From the NCBI GenBank assembly GCA_021323795.1, contig JAJPKH010000216.1, positions 1 through 39,378 of the forward strand: a stretch of DNA of 39,378 nucleotides, written 5' to 3'. The stretch comes from Acidiferrobacteraceae bacterium (lineage in GTDB: Bacteria; Pseudomonadota; Gammaproteobacteria; Acidiferrobacterales; Sulfurifustaceae). Position numbers and translations under genes: made by a program. Numbering within the stretch: position 1 is the first letter of the stretch; each line of letters starts with the position of its first letter. The notes beneath the pieces were generated by a model. The model was not told the origin of the DNA and searched no databases. It saw only the letters and a program-made list of their open reading frames with translations. Shown piece by piece: positions 18,763-27,969 of this stretch.

Positions 18763-19071
18763 TTTTTTTGTCTCTCTATTCCATAGCTGTTTGTGATTGG
18801 AACGCCCGGCGAGCACGAGCAGGCATACGACGGGAATGCCATATCCTTGTTTCTATAGCTATGGAAGGTCGTTGTCATTGTTATACCGACCGCCGGTACG
18901 TTCATTCTGATCAGGGGCGCGGCGCCATTGTACTGGATCGAAGCGGAATAGTTGCTAGGTCCGCACCGATGATCGTGTCGAACCCACCGATGTGTGGTGG
19001 ACGCGGGCGTCGGGGAAAGACGAAAGGCCGCTGATAAGGCGGGTTACTCCATTCCAAAGATCCGGGGAATG

Positions 19072-20418
19072 CTAAGACGGCTTGGTGGCCGTCTGGGTCG
19101 GTTGCTCAGGAACGGTTTCCGACACAGTCTCGCGCGCGGTTCGCGCGAGCGTGACTGAGCGGTCTACCATTCCCCACACTATCCAGTAATTGGTCGCCAT
19201 GACGAAATAGGAAAACCGGTCCCCGAAGACGTTCGTCATCATGACAGCCACGGTGCAACCCACGAAGCCGAATCCGAGCGCGCGATGAAACTCCGTATGA
19301 CCCTCGCGGTAAAGGCGCCAGCCGGAAACAAGCGCACGCACTAACACCAGCGCCAGGACAATTAACCCGATCAGTCCTTGTTCGGCCGCGGTCTTCATGT
19401 AGAAGTTGTGGGTATCCGTTAGGGAGCCGGGTTCGACGGTGAAGCCAAAGCTGTTGAACCCGATGCCGAACAAGAAATTGTCCTGAAACAACCGCAGTGC
19501 GTGTTCCCACAGGACGACCCGCTGCGCCGCCGAACTCTCGATCTGGCCGCTGGCGTCCTCTGTCATTGCGATGCGCTCCACGACGGTTTCGGGCAGAACC
19601 ACATGCCAGGTGAAGACGAGCAACGCGACGACAAGCAGTAACGAGCGCTTTTTCAAAAATCCGTACAGCACAATAACCGCAAGCGCCCCCACGTAGGCGC
19701 CGCGCGAATATGAAAAGAAAAGCGGATGCAGCGAAAAGCCGACGCCGGCCAGATACAGCCACCTTCGGTACTTATGTTTGTCGATGAACGCCATTCCGAG
19801 CAGTAGTCCGCCGTAGTGCGCCACGAACGCGCCGATATGATTCGCGCCGAGGCCGAGTATCCAAAAGGGACCTTCGACGCGTCGATCGTAGGAGAATGCG
19901 GCGCCTTCGGAGAAATTGCGGAACTCGCGCACGCTGATCAGGAGAAAAACCGCGGCAATAGTGACGAGCATGATCTTTTGCTGTTCCTCGTTCTTCAGCG
20001 CGTTGTACGCGAGGAAGTACAGAAAAATCATCTCCACATAGTTCTTCCAATCCGCCAGCAAGGGGTTGGCGGTGGTGAAAGGGAGCGGCAGACCGAACCG
20101 CAGGGTCGAGTTCCAGACGGCGAGAAAGCTGATGAGCATGAAGACGCCGATCGGAAACGCGCTCGGCGCGCGGTCGAAGCCGCCTTTATTAATAAGAATC
20201 CCGAGGAAGGTCCCCGCGATGAGAATGTCCATCGTGTCCTTCCCCATGGGGAAAGGGTGGAGCTGGTACCAGATCACGGGCAGCGGCGCGAGGATGGCGA
20301 GCAAATAAAGCGTCCATTCCGCGCGTTTCAGGGTGCCCGCGAGAAAGGTCAGCCAGACACCCGCGTATAGCGTCGGTGCGAGCAGACCGTGTAACAGCCC
20401 TTTAATGAAACTAATCAT
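19072..20418 (-). CDS. O-antigen ligase/polymerase-like membrane protein (possibly exosortase-A-system O-glycosylation-ligase-like)
   Basis: Multi-TM; 'FSYSRGAYVGALAV', 'NFLFGIGFNSFGFTVEPGSLTDTHNFYMKTAAEQGLIGL' Wzy_C-type loop. Confidence 0.88.
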   Translation of the reverse strand: MISFIKGLLHGLLAPTLYAGVWLTFLAGTLKRAEWTLYLLAILAPLPVIWYQLHPFPMGKDTMDILIAGTFLGILINKGGFDRAPSAFPIGVFMLISFLAVWNSTLRFGLPLPFTTANPLLADWKNYVEMIFLYFLAYNALKNEEQQKIMLVTIAAVFLLISVREFRNFSEGAAFSYDRRVEGPFWILGLGANHIGAFVAHYGGLLLGMAFIDKHKYRRWLYLAGVGFSLHPLFFSYSRGAYVGALAVIVLYGFLKKRSLLLVVALLVFTWHVVLPETVVERIAMTEDASGQIESSAAQRVVLWEHALRLFQDNFLFGIGFNSFGFTVEPGSLTDTHNFYMKTAAEQGLIGLIVLALVLVRALVSGWRLYREGHTEFHRALGFGFVGCTVAVMMTNVFGDRFSYFVMATNYWIVWGMVDRSVTLARTARETVSETVPEQPTQTATKPS

Positions 20419-20496
20419 GGTGCGTGCGTCGTACTTATGGCGGCGAACTCACCGCGTCCTGAAGCTATTGATTAACAGTGTATTACGGATGGCCAT

Positions 20497-20502
20497 ATTA
20501 TA
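20497..20502 (-). promoter_or_regulatory. Candidate -10 element TATAAT upstream of the O-antigen-ligase-like gene
   Basis: Exact TATAAT on minus strand in the AT-richer 251-bp divergent intergenic region; -35 weak. Confidence 0.4.
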
Positions 20503-20669
20503 AGTGTCCAAATGTTAAGCCAAAGTTTATACTGCCCCGTGTTGTCTGAGTGGACCCCGTCGTCAGCGGCCTTCGCACGGCGGTCATGAGCGCCACGTGA
20601 CGACCCTCGTAGAATAGTCGGCCATGTGAGCGACTGTTTCTCGGAAATAATTTTTAGGGGAGTGCGCAA

Positions 20670-21266
20670 TTGTTCCGTCTCATATGGAATATATTCCAAC
20701 GGATTCGTGCGGCCTACGAAATCCGCAAGTACACGCCCAATACGATCGCTGAATATTTTCGGCAGCAGGGCGCGCAGGTCGGCGAGCGTTGCTACATCGT
20801 GCCGCGGTCGCTCGGCATGGAACCGTACCTGGTCAAGATAGGTAATCATGTCGCCATCGCGCGCGGCGTGCTTTTCAATACGCACGACGGCGGGCCCTGG
20901 CTCTTCCGGGATGAAGTGCCGGATATGCAGGTGTTCGGTCCGATCGTAATAGAAGACAACTGCGTCATCGGAGCCAATGCCATTCTGTTTGCCAATGTCC
21001 GTATTGGTCCTAATTCCATCGTCGGGGCCGGATCGATCGTGATCAATGACGTTCCGCCCAACACGATAGTGATGGGGGTGCCGGCGCGCCCGTTCGGTTC
21101 CGTGGAGAAATACAAGGAAAAGTGTCTGGAGCGATGGAACACCCAAAGACCCCCGGACATGGTGCTGGAGCCGGGCGAGACATGGTGGAACAGCAGACAT
21201 TTCGAGCAAAACCGTCGCAAACTTCGGCGGCACTTAACACAGCTTTTCAAAGACCAATTGGGCTAG
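20670..21266 (+). CDS. Left-handed beta-helix (hexapeptide repeat) acyltransferase
   Basis: 'NCVIGANAILFANVRIGPNSIVGAGSIVINDVPPNTIVMGVPARPFGS'; TTG start. Confidence 0.88.
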   Translation: MFRLIWNIFQRIRAAYEIRKYTPNTIAEYFRQQGAQVGERCYIVPRSLGMEPYLVKIGNHVAIARGVLFNTHDGGPWLFRDEVPDMQVFGPIVIEDNCVIGANAILFANVRIGPNSIVGAGSIVINDVPPNTIVMGVPARPFGSVEKYKEKCLERWNTQRPPDMVLEPGETWWNSRHFEQNRRKLRRHLTQLFKDQLG

Positions 21267-21276
21267 GCGGTTGTCC

Positions 21277-21969
21277 ATGAACTCGCGTATCGCACAGTTG
21301 CGTCATGCCGCCGCGTTCGTGGCAAATCACGGTATAGGCGGCTTTAGCCGAGAGCTGTGCCATCGGTGCGTGAATTTGTACTACGAGCGTCGGCTGGGCG
21401 TCGCGACGGCGGGCCGGGTAAAGCTGACCGACATCGGCGTTTCCAGGTCCGACGCGCGCGACTCGATGCCCATTGGATACGGTGCGTTTTTTTCAATCTT
21501 CAAACGGATTCCTTTGCCAAAGCCGGACGTCGTATTTCTGGATTTTGGCGTCGGCAAGGGTCGCGCGGTTTGTGCTGCCGCGACGTTTCCCCTTAAGCAG
21601 ATTGTCGGCGTCGAACTTTCAGAGGCGCTGGCGGAAGTCGCGCTATTCAACATAGAGCGGATGCGGCACCGTAAAACGATGCGTATCGATATCAGGCGCG
21701 GCGATGCCACCGAGTTGCGTCTGTCCCGGGACGTGAACCTCGTTTATTTTTTTAATCCGTTTGCAGGCGATACGCTGGTGAAAGTCGTCGAGAATATTCA
21801 CCGCTCCCACCAAGAATTCCCCCGGAAAATATATGTCATATTTTTCAACAACGATCACTTCGACAAGGTCGTGCGTGGTGAACAGTGGATCAAGAAGATA
21901 TATCAGAAGACTTTCTATCCGCGTATCGCGTGCGGCGTATACGAAACGGTTTCGGCCGCGCTGAGCTGA
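21277..21969 (+). CDS. Class I SAM-dependent methyltransferase (paralogue 1)
   Basis: 'VVFLDFGVGKGRAVCAAATFPLKQIVGVELSEALAEVA', 'VYFFNPFAGDTL'. Confidence 0.8.
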   Translation: MNSRIAQLRHAAAFVANHGIGGFSRELCHRCVNLYYERRLGVATAGRVKLTDIGVSRSDARDSMPIGYGAFFSIFKRIPLPKPDVVFLDFGVGKGRAVCAAATFPLKQIVGVELSEALAEVALFNIERMRHRKTMRIDIRRGDATELRLSRDVNLVYFFNPFAGDTLVKVVENIHRSHQEFPRKIYVIFFNNDHFDKVVRGEQWIKKIYQKTFYPRIACGVYETVSAALS

Positions 21970-21985
21970 CGAAGAGGAAGTCCGC

Positions 21986-22738
21986 ATGAGAACTCTTATC
22001 TGGTTGTTGAGCATAGCTGTTGTTGCATTTACTGCTTTCAGGGTAACCGCAAAAGTCGATGAACCGGCGGCGAGCCGAACCGGCGGGCACGGCATGCACG
22101 TGGTTTTGATCGGTGCTTCGATCGGTAAAGCCTGGAACCTGCCGGAGCTGCCGAAGCGCGTGCACGACGATCGCCACAGTTTCGAGGCGTTGCAAGTGTG
22201 GGATTACGACAAATCGGAAGCGGTCGAGGAGACGCTCATTCGGCCGTCGCGCAAGTTCAGGTTCACGCCCGGTTATGTGAGGGGCTTTTTCGAGCCGTCG
22301 CCCCGCCCCGCCGACCTGGTCATTCTCAAAGAATGCTCTTCCTACTTCGGCGGGGAAGTACAAATGAAGCGCAAACAAGAGTTGTTCCAGCATTGGGTCG
22401 AAGAAGTGCGGGAGAAAAATATCCCCGTGATGGTGGCGACCATCGTGCCGATTACCCGTGCGCGCGCAGAACAGGATGGCGTGGCGAAGCACCGGGCCAT
22501 TTTACAGTTCAACGATTGGGTTCGTGCTTATGCGAAGGAGAAGAAGCTGCCGCTGCTCGACTTGGAGAGGGCGCTGCGCACCGATGACAAGGAACGTTAC
22601 TTGCGCGATGAGTTTACGAGCGGCGACGGTTCTCATCTGAACCGCGCGGCTTACGATGTTCTCGATCGAGTGATGATCGATTCGCTCTGCGAAGTCGATA
22701 CAGCGTCTTGCCGTGAACGCCAGGCGTTATCCAAGTAA
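21986..22738 (+). CDS. Secreted/periplasmic SGNH-hydrolase-like protein
   Basis: N-terminal TM/signal; 'VVLIGASIGKAW' (block I-like Ser), 'LKECSSYFGG', C-terminal 'SGDGSHLNRAAYDVL' (D-x-x-H block V). Confidence 0.6.
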   Translation: MRTLIWLLSIAVVAFTAFRVTAKVDEPAASRTGGHGMHVVLIGASIGKAWNLPELPKRVHDDRHSFEALQVWDYDKSEAVEETLIRPSRKFRFTPGYVRGFFEPSPRPADLVILKECSSYFGGEVQMKRKQELFQHWVEEVREKNIPVMVATIVPITRARAEQDGVAKHRAILQFNDWVRAYAKEKKLPLLDLERALRTDDKERYLRDEFTSGDGSHLNRAAYDVLDRVMIDSLCEVDTASCRERQALSK

Positions 22739-22820
22739 GACGTTTGTCTCGTATGCCGGGGATGACGCGGCGACATGCGCTCGCGTCTCGGGAGGGGTGC
22801 CGCTTAGGCGGCGGTAACTT

Positions 22821-23993
22821 ATGCTGGACGGGTTCAGTGTTCGTATTGCGGCGGCGGAAGAGTTCCGTGCCGCGCGAACGGAATGGAATCGCCTCGCCGC
22901 CTCCATGTCCTTCGCAACGCCTTTTAGCGCCTGGGAGTGGGTGTATACGTGGTGGGAATGTTTCGGCGCCGACCGTCAATCCTTGCCCCTGTTTATTTAC
23001 CGTGGACAAGAGTTGTGCGCCATTTTGCCGCTATGGCGCCGGCCGGCCGATGTATTGGGGCGGAAATTCGGCGTGCGCATGCTCGAGCTGGCCGGAGCCC
23101 ACGGCGTCTATCCCGATCATCTCGACCTGATCGCCGCGCCCGAGGATGCGTCCCTCTGCATGCGGGCCGCGCTCGATTTTCTGACTCGTCCCGGCGTTCC
23201 CTGGGATGTATTACGGCTGCCGACCGTCGCGGAAGATAGCGCCGCGCTCTCGGGGTTGCGCCACGCTCCGGATCGCCTGACCGTCGCTCGGCATCCGGTA
23301 ACCGTCGCTCCTTATGTTGCCGGCCCGAAGAGCTTTGAGCAGTTCCTCGGCGAGTTGTCGCGCAACGAGCGTTACAAGCTCCGTAGCCGGAGCAAGAAAT
23401 TGCTGGAAGGCGAGGGCGTCGCGTACGTCGCCTTCAGCCGAGACGAAAGAGAGTCGGCGCTCCATCTCTTGCTTAGCTTGCACGAGCGCCGTGCGGCGGA
23501 AAAGGGCATAAACAGCAGCTTTGCACAGCCGCAGGTGCAGGCGTTTCACCGCGCCTTACTCGAGCGCATGGATTGGGATCATGTTTTGCTGCGCGGGCTG
23601 CGCCACAAGGACGAAGTCATCGCCGTGTTTTACGGGTTTCGCGTTAATCAACGGGTGTTCTATTTTCAGCTCGGGCACCATCCCGGCTGGTCGAAATGGT
23701 CTCCCGGATTGGTGTTGATCACCGAAACGATTCGTGAGTCCTTCGGCGGGGGTTGCAAGGAATACAATTTCCTGCAAGGCGACGAGCCGTTTAAACGCAT
23801 CTGGGCGGGGCAGGCGCGCACCCTGTACGATTGCTATGTTTACAACGACACCCTGCGCGCGAGGATCGCGCGGGGGCTTTCGGACTTAAAGGGCCGGTTG
23901 AAGGATGTTTTGCGCTCGCCGAAGACACCGCGCATGGACCCGCCGAACGTCGCGTCGTGCGAAGCCGATCGCCCGGAGGCAGGCAAACAATGA
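22821..23993 (+). CDS. FemAB/GNAT-like acyl- or aminoacyltransferase (paralogue 2)
   Basis: 'WEWVYTWWECFGADRQS', 'YPDHLDLIAAPEDA', 'KEYNFLQGDEPFKRIWA'. Confidence 0.85.
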   Translation: MLDGFSVRIAAAEEFRAARTEWNRLAASMSFATPFSAWEWVYTWWECFGADRQSLPLFIYRGQELCAILPLWRRPADVLGRKFGVRMLELAGAHGVYPDHLDLIAAPEDASLCMRAALDFLTRPGVPWDVLRLPTVAEDSAALSGLRHAPDRLTVARHPVTVAPYVAGPKSFEQFLGELSRNERYKLRSRSKKLLEGEGVAYVAFSRDERESALHLLLSLHERRAAEKGINSSFAQPQVQAFHRALLERMDWDHVLLRGLRHKDEVIAVFYGFRVNQRVFYFQLGHHPGWSKWSPGLVLITETIRESFGGGCKEYNFLQGDEPFKRIWAGQARTLYDCYVYNDTLRARIARGLSDLKGRLKDVLRSPKTPRMDPPNVASCEADRPEAGKQ

Positions 23994-25135
23994 CACCAGT
24001 TATTTTTTGGGCCGCCGTCGCCCTTATCGTCTACACCTACGTCGGCTATTCGCTCGTCATCCTCGTTCTTTCACGGTTCGTGCGTCATCCGATCCGGCGT
24101 GCGCCGATCGAACCGCGCGTGACTTTCCTGATTACCGCCTACAACGAGGAAAAGAACATCCGCGCGAAGCTCGAACAGACGCTTTCGCTCGACTATCCGC
24201 ATGAAAAGCTCGAGATCATGGTGGCGTCCGACGGCTCGACCGATCGGACCGACGCTATCGTGCGCGAGTTTTCCGACCGCGGCGTGCGGCTGGTGCGTGT
24301 CGAGGGGCGCGTCGGCAAGACCGAAACGCAGAATCAGGCGGTCAAGCAGGCGAGCGGGGAAATCGTTATCTTCTCGGACGCCACCACCCGGTACGAGCAC
24401 TCCGCAATTCGACATCTCGTGCGTAACTATGCCGATCCGTCGGTCGGCGCCGTGAGCGGGCGCTACGAATATTTCAATCCGACCGGCGCCTCGATCGGCG
24501 TCGGCAGCATCTTGTTCTGGAAGTACGAGAACCTCATCAAGCGGCTGCAGACGGACATCAAGACGATCACCGGCTGCTGCGGTTGCATATACTCGGTGCG
24601 CCGCTCGGCCTACGTGCCGCTGCCCGCGGACATCATCAGCGACCTGGTCGAGCCGCTCAAAGTGGTCGAGCAAGGATATCGTATCGTCTTCGAAGCCGAC
24701 GCCATCGCCTTCGAGGAAACGACCGAGCAGACGCAGGAAGAGTTTCGCATGCGGGTGCGCGTGGTAACGCGCGGCATGCGCGGCTTGTTGTACATGAAGA
24801 AGTTGTTCAATCCGTTCCGGTACGCGTTCGTGTCGTTCCAGCTGTTCTCTCACAAGGTGTTGCGCTGGCTCATCCCGGTGTTTCTGGCCGTCGCATTGCT
24901 CGCCAACCTGTTCCTCGCCGGCCACGGCCATCGGTTCTATGACGCGACGCTCGCGCTCCAGCTCGCGTTTTACCTGCTGGCGCTGGCGGGATTTCTGGCG
25001 GAGAAGCGCAACATTCTCGCCAAGCCGCTCACCGTGCCGCTCTATTTCATGACGGTCAATCTCGCGGCGGTCGTGGCGATGTATCGGATCTGGAAAGGCT
25101 ATAAGGCCGTGACGTGGGAAACGGTACGCAAGTGA
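23990..25135 (+). CDS. Membrane glycosyltransferase family 2 (BcsA/NodC-like)
   Basis: 'VTFLITAYNEEKNIRAKLEQTLSLDYPHEKLEIMVASDGSTDRTDAIV', C-terminal TM helices; ATGA overlap. Confidence 0.9.
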   Translation: MTPVIFWAAVALIVYTYVGYSLVILVLSRFVRHPIRRAPIEPRVTFLITAYNEEKNIRAKLEQTLSLDYPHEKLEIMVASDGSTDRTDAIVREFSDRGVRLVRVEGRVGKTETQNQAVKQASGEIVIFSDATTRYEHSAIRHLVRNYADPSVGAVSGRYEYFNPTGASIGVGSILFWKYENLIKRLQTDIKTITGCCGCIYSVRRSAYVPLPADIISDLVEPLKVVEQGYRIVFEADAIAFEETTEQTQEEFRMRVRVVTRGMRGLLYMKKLFNPFRYAFVSFQLFSHKVLRWLIPVFLAVALLANLFLAGHGHRFYDATLALQLAFYLLALAGFLAEKRNILAKPLTVPLYFMTVNLAAVVAMYRIWKGYKAVTWETVRK

Positions 25136-25926
25136 CGCGCTTTCGATTTTTGTTCATCACGCAGGAAGATCCGTTTTACGTACGGCTCTTCTTCGAGGAG
25201 TTTTTGGCGCGCTATCCGCGCCGCGACGAGATCGCGGGCGTCGTGGTGGCGCCGACCATGGGCAAAAAGTCGTTGGCTCGCCTGATCCGGCAGATGTACG
25301 ATTTTTACGGCCCGCGGGATTTTTTCGTCATGGGTGTGCGTTACGTGTTTTACAAAGTCGCCGCTAAATTTCGGCGCCTCTTGCCGCTGAAGCGCTTCTA
25401 TTCGATCGAGCAAGTGTGCGCGCATTACGGCGTGCCGGTGCTGACGGCGCCGAACGTCAACCAGGAGGAATTTCTGCATCGGCTGCGCGCCATGAATCTC
25501 GACCTCATCGTCTCGGTCGCGGCTCCGCAGGTCTTCAAGCCGGCGCTTATCGACCTGCCGCGGCTCGGTTGCATCAACATCCACAATTCGCCGCTGCCGA
25601 AGTACCGGGGCATGTTGCCCAACTTTTGGCAGATGTATCACGGCGAAAAGACGGTCGGAACGACGATACATCGGATCAACGCCTCGCTTGACGACGGCAA
25701 GATCATCGTTCAAAGCGAGACGCCGATCGCGCCCGGCGAGAGCCTCGATTCACTGATCCAGCGCACCAAGCGCGGGGGCGCGCATTTGATGCAGCAGGCG
25801 ATCGAGTCGCTGCGCGCGGGCACGGCGGTCGAAGTGGAGAATTCCCGCGAGCAAGCGACCTACTTCACCTTTCCCACGCGCGCCGACGTGCGGGAATTTC
25901 GTCGAAGGGGCTATCGGTTGGTATGA
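25132..25926 (+). CDS. Methionyl-tRNA-formyltransferase-like (sugar N-formyltransferase) protein
   Basis: 'CINIHNSPLPKYRGMLPNFWQMYHGEKTVGTTIHRINASLDDGKIIVQ' with N-x-H and downstream D; GTG start overlapping preceding stop (GTGA). Confidence 0.87.
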   Translation: MTRFRFLFITQEDPFYVRLFFEEFLARYPRRDEIAGVVVAPTMGKKSLARLIRQMYDFYGPRDFFVMGVRYVFYKVAAKFRRLLPLKRFYSIEQVCAHYGVPVLTAPNVNQEEFLHRLRAMNLDLIVSVAAPQVFKPALIDLPRLGCINIHNSPLPKYRGMLPNFWQMYHGEKTVGTTIHRINASLDDGKIIVQSETPIAPGESLDSLIQRTKRGGAHLMQQAIESLRAGTAVEVENSREQATYFTFPTRADVREFRRRGYRLV

Positions 25927-26756
25927 GCGGAATCGCGAACGGTCTGTCGTTCGACATCGAGGACTGGTTCCAGGTCGAGAACCTGCGCTCGGCGATTCCG
26001 CGCGCCGATTGGGAGCGGCTGCCGCTGCGGGTCGAGGCCAGTACGCACAGGATCCTCGAGCTGTTGCAGGCGGCGAACGCGAAAGCGACATTCTTTTTTC
26101 TCGGTTGGGTGGCCGAGCGCTGCCCGGCGCTGGTGCGCGAAGTGGCGGGACAAGGTCACGAGATCGCCTGTCATGGTTATGGTCACGAGTTGGTTTATCG
26201 CATGACGCCCGCGTCGTTTCGCGAGGATATCCGGCGGGCGAAGACGGTACTCGAGGAGACGGTCGGCGCGTCGGTGATCGGTTATCGGGCGCCGAGCTTT
26301 TCCATCACGCCCGAGTCCACGTGGGCGCTCGACGTCCTGCGGGAAGAGGGATTTTTGTACGATTCGAGCGTTTTTCCGGTGTCGGTGCATGACCGCTACG
26401 GTTTCGCCGGCAGTGACACGTTGCCCTACCGTTGGCCGAACGGTCTGCTCGAGATTCCGCTCGCGGTGTATAAGCTGCGCCGCCTCGCGCTGCCGCTCGC
26501 GGGCGGGGGCTATTTTCGCCTCTTTCCCTACGCTTACTTTCGGCTGTTCCTGCGCCGTATCAACGCCGAGGGCCACCGCTTCACGTTCTATCTGCATCCG
26601 TGGGAGTTCGATCCGCAGCAGCCGCGGGTAAAAGTGCCGCTGTGGTATCGCTTTCGCCACTACGTAAACCTCTCCGGCACGGCGGGCGGCTTGGCGCGCC
26701 TCCTATCGGACTTCGCCTTCGAACGCATGGCCGTCGCTTACGGAGTGCAGCGATGA
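25923..26756 (+). CDS. Polysaccharide deacetylase, PEP-CTERM/XrtA-locus type
   Basis: 'NGLSFDIEDWFQVENL', 'ATFFFLGWVAERCPALVREVAGQGHEIACHGYGHELVYRM', 'GYRAPSFSITPESTWALDVL', 'HPWEFDPQQPRV'. Confidence 0.92.
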   Translation: MSGIANGLSFDIEDWFQVENLRSAIPRADWERLPLRVEASTHRILELLQAANAKATFFFLGWVAERCPALVREVAGQGHEIACHGYGHELVYRMTPASFREDIRRAKTVLEETVGASVIGYRAPSFSITPESTWALDVLREEGFLYDSSVFPVSVHDRYGFAGSDTLPYRWPNGLLEIPLAVYKLRRLALPLAGGGYFRLFPYAYFRLFLRRINAEGHRFTFYLHPWEFDPQQPRVKVPLWYRFRHYVNLSGTAGGLARLLSDFAFERMAVAYGVQR

Positions 26757-26784
26757 CGACCCTGTGTCGCGGAAGTGACGGCTC

Positions 26785-27969
26785 GTGAAGCGCGTCGTTT
26801 TCGTCGTCGATCATTTCTACAGCGATCAGGCGGGCACCGAAAATCAACTCAGCAAGCTGATTCGCGGTCTCGCGTCGCGGTTCGATCTGGAGCTGATCAC
26901 GTTTCGCGACAGCGAATGGGCGCGGACGACGGCGAAACTGCCGTGTCGTATTACGGTGTTTCAGATCGACAAGTTCACGCGGCTTTACACCTATCGCAAT
27001 CTGTTTCGCTTCTTGCGCCACTTGCGGGCGCGTCGGCCGCACGTGGTGCACACGTTTTTCCCGGTGGCGAATATTCTCGGCGTCTTGTGCGCCCGCCTCG
27101 CCGGCGTTCCCGCGATCGTCGCGAGCCGGCGTGACTACGGCGAGTGGATGAGCGCGCGCTATTTATATGCGACGCGCATCGCCAATCGCTTCGCCACCGG
27201 GATTGTCGCCAATTCCCACGAGGTGAAGCGTCTCACCGAGCGGGTGGAAGGGTTTTCCGGCGACCGCATCGAGGTCATTTATAACGGCATTGCCCTGGAA
27301 CGGTTTGGGCGCAAAACGGACCCGTGTTCTATTAAGAGCACCCTCGGCATCCCGGAAACCCATAAGGTCGTAGGGCTCGTCGCGAACTATCGGCCGATGA
27401 AGCGGCACGATACCTTTGTACGGGCCGCCGCACAGATCTTGCGTCGCCGTGACGATATTTCCTTTCTACTGCTCGGCAAGAACGCGTTTCGCGGCAACCC
27501 CAAGAAGAGGGTCGAGGATCTCGTGACCGCGCTCGGCGTCGGGCATCGCGTGCACTTCAGCCACGCCGCCGGCAACGTGCAAGACTACCTCGCCCTGATC
27601 GACGTCGGCGTCAATTGTTCCGAGGGGGAAGGGCTGTCGAATGCGATCATGGAGTACATGGCGGCGGGCGTTCCGTGCGTCGTGTCCGACAGCGGCGGCA
27701 ATCCCGACCTCATCACCGACGGCGTACACGGGTACACCTTCCCGGTCGGCGATTCCGATGCGCTCGCGCAAAAGATCCTGCGGATGCTCGACGACGAGCC
27801 CGCGCGGCGGCGCTTCACCGAGCGCGCCTATGCGCGGGTGCGCGATGAAATGAGCGTCGAGGCGATGCTCGATCACTTTACGCGCTATTACACCGGCCTT
27901 ACCGAGAAGGCGGCGCCGTCGGGTGCGCACATACCCGGCAAAACCGCGAAATCGGAAACGCGCGGATGA
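26785..27969 (+). CDS. Glycosyltransferase family 4
   Basis: 'VVFVVDHFYSDQAGTENQLSKLIRGL', 'NCSEGEGLSNAIMEYMAAGVPCVVSDSGGNPDLITDGVHGYTFPVGD'; GTG start. Confidence 0.9.
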   Translation: MKRVVFVVDHFYSDQAGTENQLSKLIRGLASRFDLELITFRDSEWARTTAKLPCRITVFQIDKFTRLYTYRNLFRFLRHLRARRPHVVHTFFPVANILGVLCARLAGVPAIVASRRDYGEWMSARYLYATRIANRFATGIVANSHEVKRLTERVEGFSGDRIEVIYNGIALERFGRKTDPCSIKSTLGIPETHKVVGLVANYRPMKRHDTFVRAAAQILRRRDDISFLLLGKNAFRGNPKKRVEDLVTALGVGHRVHFSHAAGNVQDYLALIDVGVNCSEGEGLSNAIMEYMAAGVPCVVSDSGGNPDLITDGVHGYTFPVGDSDALAQKILRMLDDEPARRRFTERAYARVRDEMSVEAMLDHFTRYYTGLTEKAAPSGAHIPGKTAKSETRG

